Origin: JADLHS01 sp964539515
GTDB lineage: Bacteria > Verrucomicrobiota > Verrucomicrobiia > Limisphaerales > JADLHS01
NCBI GenBank assembly: GCA_964539515.1
Contig: CAZIJO010000167.1
Span: 1 to 13,552, forward strand
Direction of reading: 5' to 3'
DNA: 13,552 bases
In this document: in pieces, positions 11,960 to 13,552 of the stretch
Position numbering within the stretch: the stretch's first letter is position 1
How the letters are laid out: every line of letters begins with the position of its first letter
Notes under the pieces: model-generated
What the model saw: only the letters and a program-made list of their open reading frames with translations
Told to the model about the DNA's origin: nothing
Database searches by the model: none
Program-made: the position numbers and the translations under genes

Positions 11960-13066
11960 TCAGCCTGGCGGTAGCGCGTCGCCAACGTGTGGCTTGGGTG
12001 CCTTGAGCTTCGAGTTGTCGATTCCCTTGATCTGCCGGGAGAGCATCACGCTGTTGGCGACGAGCTCTTTCAGAGTTCGGGTCAGGTAACGGCTCTTCCG
12101 GAACTGGGCGACGTTGTTTTCCATGTCCTCGGCGATCCACCCGCGGCTCCAGCCGACAAAGTTGAACGGCGGAAAGGTGAAGCCGAGGTCGGTGAAGAAT
12201 GTGCTCAGTTGCCCGACCACGGCCTGGATGTTGTCCTGCCCGCCGGTGACGATGAACGAGGCCACCTTTGACTGGATCAGCACGCGGTCGTTGAGGGTGA
12301 TCTGGTTTTGGACGCAGTTGAGTCGCTCGGCCATCTTGTAGTAGAGCGAGGAGGCGTTGCCCCAGCGGATCGGCGTGGCCAGCAGCACCACATCGGCCCA
12401 CAGGATCATGTCACGGTAAACCTGGTTCATGCCGTCCGTGGGCGCCTGTTCCGAGATCGAACACGGCCAGGTGCAGGCGGCCGCGGAATGGCTGTAGTAA
12501 CCCTCGCAATGCCGGAAGCCCAGTTCGCGCAGCTTGATCATCCGCGTCGCGGCCCCGTGCGCCGTTGCGGCACATTCCAACGCCTTCTCCAGGGCGGCCT
12601 CGCTCGTCGAATAGCGATCGAGTTGCGTCCCCTTGTTCGTGGTGGAAATGCCCAGCACGTTCAAAGACGTGGGGGTGTTCTGCGGCACCAGATTCCGCAG
12701 ATCGGCCAGGGGATCATCCTGCTTCCCCGGCAGCCGGGCCGGGATGGAGGGAGTGTCCGACACGGCGATCATGCCCTCTTCGATCTTCACGTCATGCACG
12801 GCCTGCCGCACGGCGCCGTCGGGATGATCACCGGTGGCGATGTCGAACTGCCAGCCATGCCAGGGGCACACCACACGGCGGACGCCGTCCGCGCCCTCTT
12901 CAATCTCACCCTCCGCCAGCGGGCCGCCCTTGTGTGGGCAGGTCCCGCAGAGCGCCGTGACCTTCCCGCCGTGATGAAACAGGGCGACCTCGTGGCCGGC
13001 GACCGTGACGGATTTCTGCGTTCCCTCGGCAAGTTCGGAAAGGGGGATGGTTTTCTTGTGGTTCAT
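11960..13066 (-). CDS. Rieske [2Fe-2S] domain fused to an NAD(P)H-dependent FMN flavoprotein
   Basis: This is a 368-residue cytoplasmic redox protein. Residues 1-105 are a Rieske ferredoxin-type domain with both cluster motifs: CPHKGG (Cys43, His45) and CPWHGW (Cys67, His70), 21 residues apart. Residues about 133-330 are a flavodoxin-like NADPH-dependent FMN reductase domain: strand LNVLGIST (135-142) with the phosphate loop after it, WADVVLLATPIRWGNASSLYYKM (223-245), and VASFIVTGGQDN (268-279). A Cys-rich insert (Cys187, Cys198, Cys202) occupies the place where iron-sulfur flavoproteins carry cluster ligands. A NAD(P)H to FMN to [2Fe-2S] electron path within one chain is inferred. Start: ATG at 13066. 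It leads an operon with two membrane proteins, which might receive or use the electrons. Confidence 0.95.
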   Translation of the reverse strand: MNHKKTIPLSELAEGTQKSVTVAGHEVALFHHGGKVTALCGTCPHKGGPLAEGEIEEGADGVRRVVCPWHGWQFDIATGDHPDGAVRQAVHDVKIEEGMIAVSDTPSIPARLPGKQDDPLADLRNLVPQNTPTSLNVLGISTTNKGTQLDRYSTSEAALEKALECAATAHGAATRMIKLRELGFRHCEGYYSHSAAACTWPCSISEQAPTDGMNQVYRDMILWADVVLLATPIRWGNASSLYYKMAERLNCVQNQITLNDRVLIQSKVASFIVTGGQDNIQAVVGQLSTFFTDLGFTFPPFNFVGWSRGWIAEDMENNVAQFRKSRYLTRTLKELVANSVMLSRQIKGIDNSKLKAPKPHVGDALPPG

Positions 13067-13085
13067 GAGCTTTGGTTTCTGGTCG

Positions 13086-13114
13086 AGACTACAGGAGTCC
13101 CGCCGGCGCGTAAA
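13086..13114 (-). promoter_or_regulatory. Predicted promoter of the Rieske-flavoprotein operon
   Basis: On the minus strand TTTACG (13109-13114) and TAGTCT (13086-13091) are 17 nt apart. The -35 lies in the 15-mer CGGAGGTTTACGCGC (13106-13120), identical to that upstream of the sugar operon. The -10 match is weak (3 of 6), so the call depends on the shared element and spacing. The -10 ends 19 nt before the ATG, giving a leader of roughly 12 nt. Confidence 0.5.
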
Positions 13115-13130
13115 CCTCCGCGCTCAAACA

Positions 13131-13552
13131 TCAAACTTTCAAACAGCCGCGAAAGCCCCGCGCCGCGTAATAGGACTCCGCGCCGTTGCACCCGATGAAG
13201 ACGCGGCCGTAACTGCGACCACCCCAGAGCGCGCCGCCCTGCTTGCGAAAATCCGCCGGCGTCGCGAGCCAGCTCGAGCGCTTCGCATCGAACTCGCCCA
13301 GCTTCTGCAACGCGAGGTATTCCTCCTCAGTCAGCATCTCGATGCCCATCGCCGTGGCCAGTCCCATCGCACTGCCTTTCGGCTTGTGTTCCTTGCGCGC
13401 GGCCAGCGCCTCATCGTCGTAGCAAAGGCTGACGCGGCCGGACGGCGTTTGCTCGGAGCAATCGAAGAAAATGTATTCGCCCGACTTTTTATCCTGACCC
13501 ACCACATCCGGTTCGCCGCCGGTGCGTTCCATTTCCGCGAGCGACCACAGCT
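13131..13552 (-). CDS. DUF4256 family protein, N-terminus beyond the window edge
   Basis: The visible 139 residues are the C-terminal three quarters of a protein that is usually about 185-190 residues. The frame is open to the right edge and starts there with LWSLAEMERTGGEPDVVG, the family signature, so the ATG at 13532 is internal, not the start. Other marks: GEYIFFDCSEQTPSGR, the REALxxRKEHKP-like segment (here EALAARKEHKPKG), MGIEMLTEEEYLALQKLGEFD, and the C-terminal NGAESYYAARGFRG. Function is unknown to me; no catalytic motif or membrane segment is visible. It ends 64 nt before the Rieske-flavoprotein gene in the same direction, but the predicted promoter in that gap suggests separate transcription. 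A decayed paralogue lies at 10688-11041. Confidence 0.93.
   Translation of the reverse strand, partial: LWSLAEMERTGGEPDVVGQDKKSGEYIFFDCSEQTPSGRVSLCYDDEALAARKEHKPKGSAMGLATAMGIEMLTEEEYLALQKLGEFDAKRSSWLATPADFRKQGGALWGGRSYGRVFIGCNGAESYYAARGFRGCLKV

Noticed and set aside
1..13552. CRISPR arrays, insertion sequences, prophage or toxin-antitoxin/defence genes
   Set aside because: No regularly spaced repeats, transposase, integrase or recognisable defence protein was found on either strand.

Overview
This is a GC-rich, gene-dense bacterial segment with no rRNA, no recognisable tRNA, no transposase and no CRISPR array. The protein set suggests Verrucomicrobiota, perhaps a soil or freshwater lineage near Pedosphaera/Limisphaerales. 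The clues are a DUF5069 protein, a Tat-exported Gfo/Idh/MocA oxidoreductase, an isochorismatase fused to a ThuA-like domain, a HEAT-repeat protein, a DUF4256 protein, and an almost complete lack of Shine-Dalgarno sequences. The lineage is inferred from gene content, not from a marker gene.

Layout. Bases 1-870 hold a possible partial gene running off the left edge, a small hypothetical gene (241-495) and 376 nt with nothing convincing. Bases 872-3202 are a compact redox-stress locus: pirin and WrbA quinone reductase on the minus strand, read divergently from a LysR regulator. A 15-nt inverted repeat sits in the shared upstream region. A PhnA/YjdM zinc-ribbon protein follows (3342-3674, plus strand).

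Bases 8769 down to 3700 form a five-gene minus-strand run: TIM-barrel sugar isomerase/epimerase, exported isochorismatase-ThuA fusion, HEAT-repeat protein, Tat-exported Gfo/Idh/MocA oxidoreductase, and DUF5069 protein. The first two genes overlap by ATGA. The set looks like a breakdown pathway for a modified sugar or cyclitol with a partly extracytoplasmic step; the substrate cannot be read from the sequence.

An SRPBCC/AHSA1 protein (9068-9529, plus) converges on a translationally coupled cupin-DUF1697 pair (minus). Bases 13066 down to 11071 form a tight operon (gaps of 3 and 4 nt): a Rieske-flavodoxin fusion, a small integral membrane protein, and an isoprenylcysteine-methyltransferase-like membrane protein. 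This operon lies between an intact DUF4256 gene that runs off the right edge and a badly decayed DUF4256 pseudogene (10688-11041) in the same orientation.

The best non-coding signal is an exact 15-nt repeat, CGGAGGTTTACGCGC on the minus strand. It occurs upstream of the heads of both large operons, each time with a -35-like TTTACG exactly 17 nt from a -10-like hexamer. A third related copy (GGTTGACGCG) precedes the SRPBCC gene. No defence system or dramatic new system is evident; the most interesting items are the two domain fusions in their operons, the shared promoter element and the DUF4256 pair.
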